From: Hofstenia miamia
Lineage: Eukaryota; Xenacoelomorpha; Acoela
Length of the DNA stretch: 64,000 nt
Direction: 5' to 3'
Assembly: GCA_004352715.1 (NCBI GenBank)
Contig: SCFE01000001.1
Coordinates: 51,255 to 115,254, forward strand
Shown piece after piece: positions 25,219 through 37,781 of the stretch. The stretch's first letter is position 1. Each line of letters begins with the position of its first letter. A program made the position numbers and the translations under genes. The notes beneath the pieces were generated by a model. It saw only the letters and a program-made list of their open reading frames with translations, made no database searches and had not been told where the DNA came from.

Positions 25219-27424
25219 CAAAACAGAATATTAAATAGAGATACAGTAAATATAATAGCAAATATTAATTCAAATTGCTCCCCTTCTCAGTTTGAAATTG
25301 AAAAGTCAGTCCTGGTTTTATACTGATGCTATCCCATGTCTTGTTTTTTTGTTCCTAGTACCACCAGAAGTGGGGTCTGGTATCAGGACCAGTAGTTGCG
25401 AATAATTTCCTCAAGACTATTATTTTTTGAAATCTGGCGAGAGAATGAAACATTTCTACATAAACTATTAGTTTTACTGAGTTACGTTTAATTTGCATTG
25501 GTTTTTGGTCAATCTTTAGCATTAATTTTTTCTGTAACATATAGTAATTACAACTTCAAATTATTGGAGAATACAAAAGAAGGTCTGGAAATGGGGGGGG
25601 GTATCATATCAATAATTTTGAAACTCGCAATTCTTAGCAAATCAGTAAAATGAGAATTGAATGATCTTAGCTGATTATAAAAGTTCCATGTAGGAATGAA
25701 GTTGAATTTTTGTAGGTTTAGGATCAAAACTTTTACCATGTAAAACAACACTGAGATGAAGAAGATGGTGAATCCCTAATATTACTAGATTTTTACATGA
25801 AATGGGTAATTATTAATATAATAATAATATTATAATTGGTACAACAAAATCTGAAAAATGAATGCAAAACACCGTTCAAAATTTCAAAAATTCCTAAATA
25901 TTTTTTTTAAAAAAGGCTAAAATTTTAGATATAAAAATCAATACATTTTGAACATCATTTAAAATATGTGAATTTAATATGTTGAAGAAAAAATTAGCAG
26001 GAGGGGAAGGATTTCACCTAGATCCACCAGTTCTCAATATCTGAATTAAAATTTATAGTTTTTTAAAACATGCTGAGTTTTAAATTCAGACTGCTGATAT
26101 ACTTGTACGTGCTCATCTTAGCAACAATGATGGCTAAGCCATGTTTGGACGATGTTTGATTGCTGTTGGGGTGTGATTGAATCTTGATGATTCTACAGGG
26201 CTTCTTACAAATACATAGGGTTTGCAGAACAACTGAAATGTAGTTAACAGTTCAAATTGATCCAGTGTACAGCTTTTTTAATTCATACAAAGGGCCAGTT
26301 TCTTTGAGCCCTTTGATTGTGTACAATATAGTATTTGAGATATATCCAAATTGCCAAATTGTGCTGACTTCATTAGGTGCTGATGAAAAGCAAAAACAGG
26401 GATTTGGCTAGCGACAAACATCTGGAAATGAAAAAAAACTTTATAAGGTAGGAATCTATGTTTTTTCTAAAATTTTGGTTTAGCTTTCATAGGTAGGGAT
26501 TTATTCAGTCATTTTTGCAAAAAAATGAGGCAGCTGATTTATATTTCTTATAAATTATAAGATAGAACGACCTGTAGTTTTTAAGTAGAGACTTGTAGTT
26601 TTTCGGGAAAAGTGGGGATCAACCCTATTCGCCATATTATTTAACAAAAATATGTCATAATTAACATCTGCACTAAAACAGTATTGATTCTATTTACCAA
26701 CTGAGCACAGATTTTTGTATACTGCGGATGCAGTTCTTTCAACTGCTCTTATAATTTATTTAATACTGAAGTTTGGTGGATTGTAACTTGCCTGCAAGTT
26801 ATTTGAAAAATTTGCCAAACATTTTGCAAATATTTGCCAAACCCTTGAATCGTTTTGCAAATGAAATGCAAAAATTTGGCACTAATTTAGAATTTTTAGT
26901 AAGGTTGAAAAAACGAAGCTCCATTTTGTTTCCTCATAGAAAACTGCAGTCCCACAGTCTCCCTTAAATCCACCACTGTCTATAGAATATAATCAAGCAC
27001 AAAATAATATATAAATTTGGATAAATTTCATTTGTAGAAACGATAAATTTAGACAAAATGTAAGACAATGTAACAAATCTCATTGCATGGACTCATTCAT
27101 TATTAAATGTAGTAAATTCAATTAAAATTCTTTCTAAAAACACTCATGTAAAACTATAAAATAGAAATTTCTTTTATTAATGTAATCACTTACTCTTACG
27201 AACAATTGCAGCACCTACTGTGTTTATCAAAAAACATCCGGCGCAACCTACTTTAATGTTGAATAAGTGTTAGATAGTGAACATGAAATGAAATGCTTTT
27301 AACCATTTGGTAGATTATTACAGCAAATTTAAAAGTAAAACACCTTTATCAATTTTATGAGAAAACTAGCTTTGCTATTCAAAGTATAGGCATCCCAAAT
27401 AAACTGTACTATCAATTGTGAAAT
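24691..27424. other. Non-coding stretch with (TA)n at 25180-25215
   Basis: Holds an 18-unit TA microsatellite and a G9 run near 25593. The frames are short and lack domains. Confidence 0.5.
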
Positions 27425-27880
27425 TAGCATTTTTCACACCACAGAATTGAGTTCAATTGATGCAAATTCTGTTCTACCCAATGACAGAAATGAAACCGCT
27501 TTGCATAATCTGCTGTCAGTATCGATTGGGTTAACATTATGTGGTATCGACACATATCCAAGTTGCGAATTATGAGATGTACTGAAGTTTAGGGAATTCT
27601 CATATCGTGAGATATTTCTGATGTGCTTGCATATCCATGAATGTTCTTTGATTGTAGGCACTTCAACAATTAGTGTATGAGCTTTGCTCTATCATCTTCT
27701 AGTGAATAGCGGCCTGATGAGGTGCAATCATGGAGATTTTTAGTCTCTTCAAATTTCTTTAATAAGCGAGTTATAACATTAACAGGAAAGGGATCGTTAT
27801 GAAGTTCGTGATGTTTTTTGTAGGCATGATGACTGCATTGGGACTCCTGCCATTTGCATAAAACAGTTGAACTATCTCCA
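27425..27880 (-). pseudogene. Mariner-type transposase N-terminus (DUF4817/HTH), relic
   Basis: Minus-strand translation in one main frame gives LLKKFEETKNLHDCTSSGR, matching the KFEETGSV...SGRPRS signature of DUF4817-type mariner-like transposases. Upstream pieces in another frame give FYANGRSPNA. Downstream LTADYAKRFHFCHW matches the ..DY.KR..FC.W segment that precedes the first catalytic Asp. The following sequence lacks the FSDE block, so the catalytic domain is gone. Frameshifts and stops are present. It is related to the relic at 36400-37380. Confidence 0.6.
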
Positions 27881-28081
27881 ACCTCGTATCAATATGCATC
27901 TAAATAAATTGAAGTTAAATGTAAAATAACAATAAAACAATAATAAAATACAAAACCCCAAATATACATCTATGTAAAAAAACATTTATTTTCGAAACAT
28001 TCTAAGTGGTTCTTCAATACATTAGCAAATTGCTAGTTCACACATTATGGGATGCCATGTATATACATATACAAATATATA

Positions 28082-28138
<57 letters not shown>

Positions 28139-28779
28139 TGCAATAGTAATCTGCCATTATGTGGTTAGCTCAAGAAAAATAGTATTTTAAATGATATCAG
28201 CTTTTGACAACACGCTCAATATTTATCTAATTAGTTATATTTTGTAATGCACAAATTCATGTTTTTGTGCATATGTGTACTCCGATTAATCAATAAAAAT
28301 TTTTAATGCACAAAAAATGAAATTTAGCACATTCTAACATTGATGAATATTCTGTATTTATATTGAAGCAATTGTAGATCAAAAATCTTTAAAAAATTAG
28401 TTACTTTTTGGCTAGTAATAAGAATGAGAAAATAAAAATCTTCTCTTAGTTTGAAGAGCTTAATTGCGAAAAGCGCGTTTACACTTGTGCCTGAGGGGAA
28501 GGTTGAACACATAATAGATCAAAAATATATTCAGTTCCTCTCGTCTGTGCGCTTTCGCTTTCAATTCTGTGGGGTGCTTACATCAGGAATCTATTGAATT
28601 CGCCAAATGATTTCACAATGATGAACAAATGTAAACGCGAAGATGCACAATTGAAGTCCTCACATGAAGTCAACATGAGGAAAAACGCATTCATTCACTA
28701 TTGAACTTGTTTGACGAAGAGATTCACTGATCTGATAAATTAAAAAACCGGACCAAATTGTAACAAACATTTGGGTATT
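27881..28779. other. Non-coding stretch with a long (TA)n at 28090-28135
   Basis: A TA microsatellite of about 23 units, preceded by ATATACATAT variants from 28060. No gene. Confidence 0.6.
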
Positions 28780-29057
28780 GCTTAGAAAACTCTTAGGAAT
28801 CGCCTATAAATAGTTTTTGAACATTATTTGCTGAACACTAAATGCATTGAGCAACGTTTAAAAGTGGAGTTTTATAGGACCTTTAGAAGACAGTTAGAAA
28901 ACGTTTCAGAACATCATTTGGTAGACACTAGATGGCATTCATCAACGTTTAGATATTTTGATTTTTAAGACGATTAGAAGACGTATATTATTAATAATAC
29001 GTTTTACAACGTGTTAAAGCATTATAAGACGGGTATAAAAAATTATTGTTTATTGGG
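28780..29057. mobile_element. Palindromic MITE, copy 2
   Basis: Reverse-complement relative of 21211-21507. The end TTATTGTTTATTGGG matches the CCCAATAAAC terminus. TAGTGTCTACCA, CTGAAACGTTTTCTAA and TCTTCTAAAGG on the minus strand parallel TAGTGTCCACCA, GTGAAACGTCTTCTAA and TTTTCTAAACC in copy 1. The left terminus is eroded. No coding capacity. Confidence 0.5.
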
Positions 29058-29229
29058 TAGTGCTTGGATTTCATAAGCAATGCTCTATCAATTGCGTTTC
29101 TTTCTCGATCGATTGATCACATGCTTATTAATGAGTAATAAATAATTATCTAGAGTAAATAATGCACAAAATGGATCTTGCACACAAGCGTATTCGTAGA
29201 GGAAGCAAGAAATTTACGACACAACTGCT

Positions 29230-30160
29230 CATTAAAGTATTCTTTCGTTTTTGATAACACTCAGAATTTGTTTTTCATTGTGAACGATCAAATATATATG
29301 ATTTCAGAAATTGGATTGATGAATCACTAAAATTATAAATTTTGTCTTAGTTTTTTAATTAGTAAATCATGATTAATTGAATTAAAGGCATTTGATATAT
29401 CAAGTGAAGCAATATAAACTTTTTCATCTTTGTCTAATTTTCTACGCCAGTCATCTATTGTTTCAATTAATGCATAATTTGTTGATAATCCTTTTCTAAA
29501 ACCAGATTGCTGTTCGCTTAAAAGCCTATTCTCTTTAATGTAGATCGTTAATTGTTGATATATAAGTTTTTCAAAAATTTTACTTATTCCTGAGAGAATA
29601 GATATAGGACGATAATTCTCTGTTTTCTCATTATTGCCCTTTTTAAAAATGGGAATAACTACAGCCATTTTTAATTGTTTAGGGAAATAGGTATAGTAAA
29701 TACATTCATTGAAGAGATCACATAATGGTCTTGCTAGTACATATAGAGCGTCTTTTAAGAACCATAGAGGATAGTAACTTGGGCCTTTTGATTTACCTGT
29801 TTTTATCATTTTTGCGCATTTACAAAAATCATGAAGTGAAACATATTTAAATTTTAAAGATGAGTGATTCAAATTTATGTTATGATGGTAATTGAATTTA
29901 GTAATTTCTTTAATAGAATCTTCATCTTGAAATTTACCAACTTTCACTAAGTATTCATTCATAATATTTGCAATTTCAATGCTTTTTTCAATGATTTTTC
30001 CTTCATTGCTAACTAGACATTTGATATCATTGCTCTTTTTTTCTTTGATAAATTTATTGATGTATAGCCATTTTCTTGCTACATTCTTTCCATCCTTAAA
30101 ATATCGTGTCAAAAATTCTTTAAGCTCCTATTTTAATTTATTAGATACACTATTTCTTAA
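29230..30160 (-). pseudogene. LINE reverse transcriptase, N-terminal half, relic
   Basis: The frame reads VVIPIFKKGN, NYRPISILSGISKIFEKL, QSGFRKGLST and then YIASLDISNAFNSINHDLL. These are the consecutive reverse-transcriptase blocks up to motif A, with its catalytic Asp, of Jockey/I/CR1-type LINEs. A frameshift at about 29335 leads into SSIQFLKSYIFDRSQ, the block between motifs A and B. After that the similarity ends, and the FADD-type motif C is absent. A TAG lies near 30128. The 3' half of the element is therefore missing, which is the reverse of the usual LINE 5' truncation. Expression is not expected. Confidence 0.75.
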
Positions 30161-30162
30161 TT

Positions 30163-31160
30163 CTAGTATTTTTTGAGATTTTCTGGACATCTATTTTTAC
30201 AATAGTTAGCATAAAGATTATTCTTTTCTTCAATTAATTGCTTAGTTTCTTTTGAAATCCATATCTTCCACTTTACAAATGGAGTTTGATCTTGTTTCTT
30301 AATTTTAGTTATTGGACAATGTTTGTCGTACAGCTTAGTCAGACTCTTTGTTATAAATTCTAACTTTTCATCAATTGATTGAAAGTTATAGAAACACGTC
30401 CAGTTTAGATTTAGCAAGTCTATCGATAAATTGGTTCTCTGATAATGCTTAGTTGAATGAATAAAAATATTATTGCTTTGTTTCAAGAAACATTTACTTT
30501 CGTTTTTGGTAAAAATGTTGCAGGTAGTTAAATGGTCAGACAATAGACCATCTAAGACAAATGTCTCATAATTCGATATTTCAGAAGCATCACATATTAT
30601 GTAATCAATTAATGATGACGTTCTACAGCTTATGTGAGTTGGTGTCGTTTTATTTAATACGTCCATGTTAAAAATATCTATTAGGTCGTGAATATTATTA
30701 CATTCGTTTTGATTTAAATAGTTTTGATTATAATCTCCCATTATTATGATCTTCTTTCTTTCATTGTAAGTTCTTCATGTAAAATTTCTTTAAATTTAAT
30801 AAATGCTAGTTTTCTATTACAATAACTAATATTGATTAAAATTATTTCTTCGTTTATTTTCAATTCTATCCATAAGCTTTCAAAATTTTGATTACCTATA
30901 TTTATATCGATTCTTAGTTTTAGTGAAAATTTCTTGGGTACTAATAATAAAACCCCACCACCTCTAAGTTTGTCAGATTTGTTTAGATTTCTATCTTTTC
31001 TGAAAATTTTGAAGTCTTCTTTAAAAATTGGTATTGTATCATTGTATTTCAACCATGTTTCTGTGATTCCAAAAATTGTATTTTTATGAAAGTTTCCCTT
31101 TAGATCATGTAATTTTTCAAATTTGTTTCAAATACATTGAAAATTAATGTTAATCTATTT
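30163..31160 (-). pseudogene. LINE APE-type endonuclease, relic
   Basis: Several endonuclease motifs occur in order on the minus strand: GITETWLK (about 31080), KLRGGGVLLLV (about 30965), MGDYNQN (30741, the GDFN block), SLIDYIICD (about 30605) and LLSDHLTT (about 30545, the SDH block). At least two frameshifts separate GITETWLK...GGGV from GDYN and from the reverse transcriptase, and one stop lies before KFEKL near 31130. Known role: nicks target DNA for target-primed reverse transcription. It is part of the same element as the neighbouring reverse transcriptase. Confidence 0.75.
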
Positions 31161-31224
31161 AGGACTTTGTTTGTAATGTAATAATGTGCTTTCTAAATCA
31201 TTAGTTGAAAGACATCGTGAATTA

Positions 31225-31428
31225 TTATTCATATAAAGTTTTTTTAATCAAGATAATTTTTTGCATTTGGTATATTTGGCAGTGTGGACTGAATGCATTA
31301 TGAACTTGAGAGTTTTTTATGTTTGATCTTAAACAATTAATGCATTTGTGAATGTTCTTTGTATCTGTATTTGGACAGTTTTTGTAATTTGTGATTTTCT
31401 GTAAAATATATGCAACAAATATCATCAC
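31225..31428 (-). pseudogene. LINE ORF1 (gag-like) zinc-knuckle end, relic
   Basis: KCINC, then HNAFSPHCQIYQMQKI, resembles the C..C...H....C knuckle followed by P.Y..EK.I found at the C-terminal side of ORF1 proteins in I/Jockey-type LINEs. A further CPNTDTKN upstream may be the previous knuckle. It lies just upstream of the endonuclease in the same orientation, as expected. Nothing recognisable remains of the N-terminal part. Confidence 0.5.
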
Positions 31429-31950
31429 ATTTGCAAGTCCTTTTTAGATGAGCCATGCACAATTAATATCCATAGGTACTGTCAAGTGGTCGAAGAGTTC
31501 TCTGGCTATACCCACACGCTCTATCTAAACGGCTGGATTTTGAAGCAAGATGATCTCAATCCCTATACTTCGCAATTTACCATAAAAAATTTTCAGGATG
31601 TCAAATTTCAAATCCTACACTGGCCTTCTAATTCACTATAGAACTAACCAAATACAAAACAAGAATTGACTAAATATCATAAAAAATCTCAAAATTTAAT
31701 AACTGCAGAGGCAAGAACAAAATTAATGAATTCGATTTTCAGACGTTTGTCAAAATGCATTGAAAACAGAGTAAAGTGGGTCCATCGTTAACTGTTGGTC
31801 GGGTAAATATAGTAAAGCTATTTTAAACAAAAAAGGTTTCTGTTAGTATCTTTATCCGTTTTTGAATAAATAGAATTTTTCTGAATCTCATTTTTTGCAA
31901 TGATGTATACATGTAGATGATGTTGGAAATACTATTGACGCGTATAATCT

Positions 31951-32563
31951 GGGATCTTTTTTGCTTCCCCCTCCTTCCCCTCTCCCCACACTAACATTAT
32001 TTTCATAGAACATGGAATGTTTGCATTGAAAACACATATTTAGGCATAACCCTAACCGTAATGCCGGGCAATTCTTCATTTTTCGGATTTCCCGGATAGT
32101 ACTTTATTCCACCGGATTATTCTTCACGATTCAGAATCTATTCTTCGCCTAATTTTAACAATAACCCTAACCTAAATTCTTATTTTTTATAGACCAAATC
32201 CCTAAACCAAAGTTAGAAAAACCTATATTCCTATTTTTATAGATCTAAGTCCAAAACCAAAGTTTGAAATCTATGTTTCCTAAACCTTATACCTAAATTC
32301 CTAACTTAAATCCAAATTCTTGTTTTTATAGACCAAAACCCCAAACCTATATTCAAAATTTTTATAGACCTAAACCTTAACCCAAATTCACAAAATTCAG
32401 GTTTCCTAAACTAAAACTTATTTTTCTAATCTAAGATCTTCTTTTATAGACTAAAACCCTAAACCAAAATCACCAATCCTGTTTTCGGTTTCCAATGCAA
32501 ACATTCCATTTTCTATAAAAATGATGTTAGTGCGGGGATTGGGGGGGGGGACAAAAAAGTCCC
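31951..32563. mobile_element. Inverted-repeat element carrying a telomere-like minisatellite, 613 bp
   Basis: The left end GGGATCTTTTTTGCTTCCCC and the inverted right end GGGACTTTTTTGTCCCCCCC start arms of about 100 bp that share TGCAAACATTCCAT and ATGTTAGTG-type blocks. Between the arms lie about six degenerate units with the core TTTTTATAGACC, each followed by CCTAAACC-like words, plus plain AACCCTAACC. Flanks ATAATCT and ATAATTT may be the target duplication. No coding frame. Family not recognised. Confidence 0.6.
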
Positions 32564-33437
32564 ATAATTTCTTTAAATATTTTGATAATTGGGTAGATAT
32601 TTCACTTTGTGTTGAATAATAATGGCATTCTGCAAATAGAAAAACGATCCTTTTTGCATAGATTTGGCTCGATATTTTTTCCATCATCTTGACAATCCTG
32701 CTGCAATTTCACATTAGTTGACGAAGTTCCCATAAAACAGTAGTTCACTTGTAGAACGTCTTCGTGTATATTTTCACTGTCACTTAATAGTTGAGCTCAG
32801 AAGTTTTCTCGGAACTAGTAACTCGATCTCGACTCGAAAACCCTGTATATTTCCTTTCTCGCTTGTATCTTTAAGGGAATGACTGTCATTTAAAATGTGA
32901 TTTCGTAGCTGTTTCCTGGCTCATATTTGTTTCATACTGTTATAACTTTAGACAAAGATAAAACACCAAAGCAAATACTGTTCAATCAATGTATTGTTAC
33001 TCTCAAATTAAACTTCCTGAAGTGAGTAATCAAAGCTACTATCGAAATTTCGAAAAATTATTTGTCGGAAGTTTGAAAGTAAACAATGTTTGCCAGTTAT
33101 CGCTACCGTTTTGTGTTTTTTAAATGTAAGTTGTTTATTCTTATGCTGCAGAAGTTCAACGGAATAATGTTGATAAAACTTTAAAATATATTCAAATACA
33201 TACATTGAATAATCAGTGTCATTTCGCCACAAATACATTTAAAAGTTTCCAATGTAAATGAAAATTATTGTATGATTAATTTTCCATATAATTAAAAAAG
33301 TCTTGATTCATCCTACTTTCTATTACAAAATTACGGAAATTTTGCTTCATTATAATCACAGAGTTCATGATCAAGACAATATTTCACTGTATATTTTCAA
33401 ATTTGATATTTGAAATACGTGCATGTCTGGGCCTAGG
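32564..33437. other. Non-coding stretch, nothing assigned
   Basis: No frame, repeat or transposon end that I could support. Confidence 0.5.
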
Positions 33438-33545
33438 CGAGCCCAACCGAGATTGAGCAGTACATTGGATATACAACGAAACCAAAGCAAGCCTTGTTTA
33501 GACTGAGATAATTTATTGCTCTACCTAATTGTTTCATTCAATATA
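33438..33545. mobile_element. Eroded third copy of the CAGACTT hAT-like MITE
   Basis: GAGCAGTACATTGGATATAC followed by AACGAAACCAAAGCAAGCC parallels GAGCAGAGTATTGGATATAC and AACGAGCCCAAAACGAGCC in the copies at 47801 and 48579. Similarity continues into TTCATTCAATAT. The termini are not preserved. Confidence 0.5.
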
Positions 33546-36400
33546 CATCTTATGTGTTTCTAATGTCTTTCTTGAACGTCGGAGTGCTTTTCTAAAGGCT
33601 TCTCTTAGAAATCATACTCAATTTAGGTCACTAGTCTATATTTAATCAACGGGCGGATTTCCTGCACAGTGGAGAACCGATTGACAGGCATCGGACAGAG
33701 AAGACAACGGGCGGGTGTTGGGCGGAAAAGACAACGCGCAAACAAAATGTGTCGGGCACGGGCGTGCAATATTTTCAAAGCGTGAACGAACCAAATGTCA
33801 TGGAACTGCCCTTGAAGCGTTACTGAACGCCTTGCCTGCATTTATTTTCATTAACTAAAATATTTTAGACGCTTTCTATATTTGATAACGAAAATTTTAA
33901 CAAATTCGCTAGCAATCCTTAGTTCTAGATTTTCGATTGTTTTAAGAATAGATATAGACTAATTCATTTGGCTACCTTAGTTTTAGCAAGGATGTAAAAG
34001 TTCCAAGATCAGAGATGAGCAAGTGCGGAAAATTTCGTCTCAAACCATCTATTAAATTAATGCAAATTCTGTCCATTTGAGGCCCATTTTGAGATACTTG
34101 CCATAAAATTTCCCTAATTCTTTCGGTTTGCTAGATCTAAGTTTGGTATGTTAGCATCTACATACTGAAATTGAAAAATAAAAATTGAGATTTAGAAGAG
34201 GTTAGGATAATCATAAAAACATTTCAAAATATAAATTACATTCTTCCACACATACATTTATTATACTCATATTGCAATCATTGCATCTGGGGCACTAGTT
34301 TATTAAAATTCAAATCTTAGGGCGGTTATGCGTACACTGTTGCGTAATAGTAAGTTATTTTTGAGATTTAGCCCCATTGTTTACAATACCTCGGCCCAAA
34401 CCCCGCCGTACTCGGTCCATTTAAATTTTTTGTTTAGAAACCATTGAGTTGGATTATCGCAGAATTAGCAAGATTGAATTTGTTTGGGCTTTAATAAATG
34501 AAGTATGTGGGTTCATATTTTCAGACTAAAGTATGCTTGTCTGTAAAATGTAGGCTTAATACTGAACCTCTTAGCTGACTTAGATTGAGTATAGGCTGAT
34601 CTCACTATTTATCAATCCCTTGGGGCAACCTCTTGTGGACCAAAGCTGAGCTTGATGCTTATCTTACTCGGGATAATGAGGAGGAAGGGGCAGACACGAT
34701 CATGAGGCGACTGGGGCTGTTCTTGGACGGGCTATTACAAAAATGAAGCTAACTTTCAAAAAATCTGTGTTAGCACTTCTACGCAACTGAGTGCACACAA
34801 ATAAACTAGAATGCAAACAATGTATTGAAAAATAAAAAACCTGTTTTTCATTATTTGAGTTTTACGGAATCAGTTTTTTGTATTCTTTGAAAAATTTAGC
34901 TTTTATAACTTTAGTTTGAATACTTTTTTATTATGAATATTTTTAGCTTATCTAACATTAATATAAATAACTGAAAATTAAAGAATTTTTTTTGGCAAGG
35001 GTAATCTAAATAGGTCTAAAATGACATGAGTCGTATGAAGACTGGTCCGCTCTTGGGCATCCATTTTGGCCCATGTCCATTGAATGGGCATATTTTTTGT
35101 TTTATTTTTTGTAGATCTTAGTTTTTCTAATGGGGATTGTGTGATAACAAATTACTTTATATCTTAGCCAAAATTTCAACTAGCCAGGCCAGGAGAAATG
35201 ACTTCATACAAAATATAGAAGTAAAACAAATAATTGTTCATTACTTTTCTTATTTATCTATATTTTTGAATTATTGATTTTATGCTTTACAGTGCTCCTT
35301 TCTCAAAAAAACATTTTACAATGAAAAGCTGTTGTTAAAGTTAAAAGACTTTTAAAATTTTAAAACCTCAACAACTTAGTAATCCAATTAATAAATTTTA
35401 AAAATAAACTATATTCCAATGTTTATAAAATTGCTGCAGGCAAAAACGCTGGTTTTTAGAACTTTTTCCGATTACCACCTTAAGAATACAAAACACATAC
35501 ATTTTCTTATACATTATTGAAAATTTTATTTGTATTGTTACTTCCGTTATATTCATATAAATGCTGAATATCCAGTATTAAGGCATACAAATCTCGAAAT
35601 ATAAGTCTGGTGTAGTTTAAGACTTTGTTGTGTTCCCTATGTTTTGCTACGCAACAGAATTTTTCAGAGTTGGTTGTGGTGTGAAAAAACTCACATAATG
35701 GCAAGCCTGAAAGCTTGTCCCGCCTTCATAGCGCTAGAAGATTCCATTAATTGAGGATGAAGCCGGAAAATAATTTTTCGAGATGACATCAGGTGACTGC
35801 TAAAAAGAGTCAAGCACAAACTATCATTTAGTAAAAATCAGTACAAAACTGCTAGTTAAAACTCGATGTTATTTTTACAGTAAAAAATCATTTATTTCAA
35901 TAATGTTGCATTACATATTTGTCATTAAGGACAACCTGTCCATTAAAATGTCCAACAAAAAGGAAGGCCAGTGCCAAGAAACGCCAAGTTCTGTATTAAA
36001 TGTATTCCTAAAGCAGATACAAAAGATTTTCTTTGCATTCATTAGAAATACTGGGCCCTCAATAGTTACGAGCTATAAATTATATTTTTTTAATGAAATT
36101 TTCACTTTGCAAAAAAATCTTTTACTGTAGAAAAACTCACTAGGTAGACTTCCATAAAAAATGTGTATACCTTAATATTAAATGAAGTTTAGTATCTGAG
36201 AAAAGAAAGATATTCTATTTCAATACTTCAGAAAAATTCGTTCGTAAAATGGTTTGGGCTTATCATATATAAGGATTTTATTCTGATAGTTTAGAGAAAT
36301 CTTGTTTTACTGAGGAAATAGTAAAAATACATTAGAATAGTGATAATATAAACTTAGGGATATATTTGAAATAAATAACATTGTCCCTATTTAGAATTAT
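33546..36400. other. Non-coding stretch, with a GC-richer patch at 33650-33770
   Basis: The patch contains two GGGCGG...AAGACAACG units and other GC words unlike the surroundings, but no ends could be paired. The rest is AT-rich with no supported frame. Confidence 0.45.
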
Positions 36401-37380
36401 ATGTCTACTTGCAAGAATGTTCAGCTCTAGCACATTTGTATGCTAATATTGCAAACAATCTTCTATTAATACATATTTTTAAGAAAATTTGCAAATACCC
36501 TATCCTTAAGATAACCCTAGAGAAAACATCTGTGGGCTTAAATTGTAAAGCTATGCGGTGCTCACTCTTGAGGCTGACAACACGAGAAGAATGAAAAGTA
36601 GGGAAGTAGCTCCATTCTGCTGGAACTAAAAGCGACTCATCAAAATGAGTAGAACGATTTTGATTCCTTAGAAAATCATTCAAGGACTTCAATGAAGCGC
36701 TCCTCGGCCTTTGTGATGGTCACTTTGGCAATATGTTCTTTAAAGAAGGATTGTCCAATGATTCCATGCTCTAAAATCACTGCTCAAACATTACATTTGG
36801 CTGCAAGTACGGATTTCTAGGCAACTTCTGTCGGTTTCCATTTCCCCAGAAAACATTGTTCTTGGAGCTAACTTTTCCTGTTAGAAGAGAGTGGGCCTTA
36901 TCGTATGTCCAAGAAATTTCTTATTCACCTGCATTTTCTTCTCCATATCATTTCTCTTTTTCATATCTGTCACAGATAGCTTTTGTTTTGTCTGTATTCG
37001 GTGAGGTATTTCTTCAAATCCTCTGCAATAACTCTTACATATTGAAAAGTTAAGCTCCAAAAAATTGGATGCGGTGCTGAAGTGATTATTTTGGACTCTG
37101 CTCAAAGAATCCTGTACTATCTCAACATTGTGCTGTATATAGGTCCTTGAACGACCACAGGATTTCTTGTTGAGAGTCAAGGCAGTACCAAACTTTTCAA
37201 ATTTATTGATTCAGTTTTGGAATGCTGATTTTGAGGTGTTTTATCAATTTTGAAAAATGTATGAAATTGCTCGAAAATATTCTTGTACGAGTAACATTTA
37301 TAAGAATTTTTCACACAGAGTATATGGTGCTGCAGCTCCCATTTCGGTGCTCTTCTTTTAAGTATAATTTCAGCTAGCAT
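36401..37380 (-). pseudogene. Mariner-type (DUF4817/HTH) transposase relic
   Basis: Minus-strand translations in order: INKFEKFGTALTLNKKSCGR (about 37210-37150), the KFEKTG...GRPR block; HNVEIVQDSL, the ENVE.VRES block; IQTKQKLSVTDMKKR; NNVFWGNGNRQKLP (about 36860); EHGIIGQSFF (about 36750), the catalytic-domain WCA..HGIIGP.FF block; and FQQNGATS (about 36620), the QQDGA block with the catalytic Asp read as Asn. Multiple stops and frame changes make it non-functional. Inverted termini were not found. The family is the same as at 27425-27880. Confidence 0.65.
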
Positions 37381-37781
37381 ATTCTAAAATATTCGCTTTA
37401 TTCGTTTTTACGGATCATCATATATCAGACGACGTCGAATGTGTTCAAAATAGCTTTCTCAACGTAGAGAATATGTGGTAATAGCTAACATTGGGTAGAC
37501 TTTGGATTCAACATTTCACTTTTATCCACAAAGAATACCTTGTGCTAAAGAGTCCCTAGTAAAGCCAATGTATTAATCTAATTTTGCAAACATTTCGAGA
37601 CTCAAATCGGTATTAGAATCTATCCAAGATATGACTTGGGTACATTAAGGTAGCCAAGAGGCCATTTTGCTGTTCACGTTCATCATCAATGCCACTCCCA
37701 TGTTATGTGGCGCTTTCAAAAACAACTAGTTTACTAAAGCTGCTTCTCATATATCGTGTTCCAATCAGTAGCAATATATTA

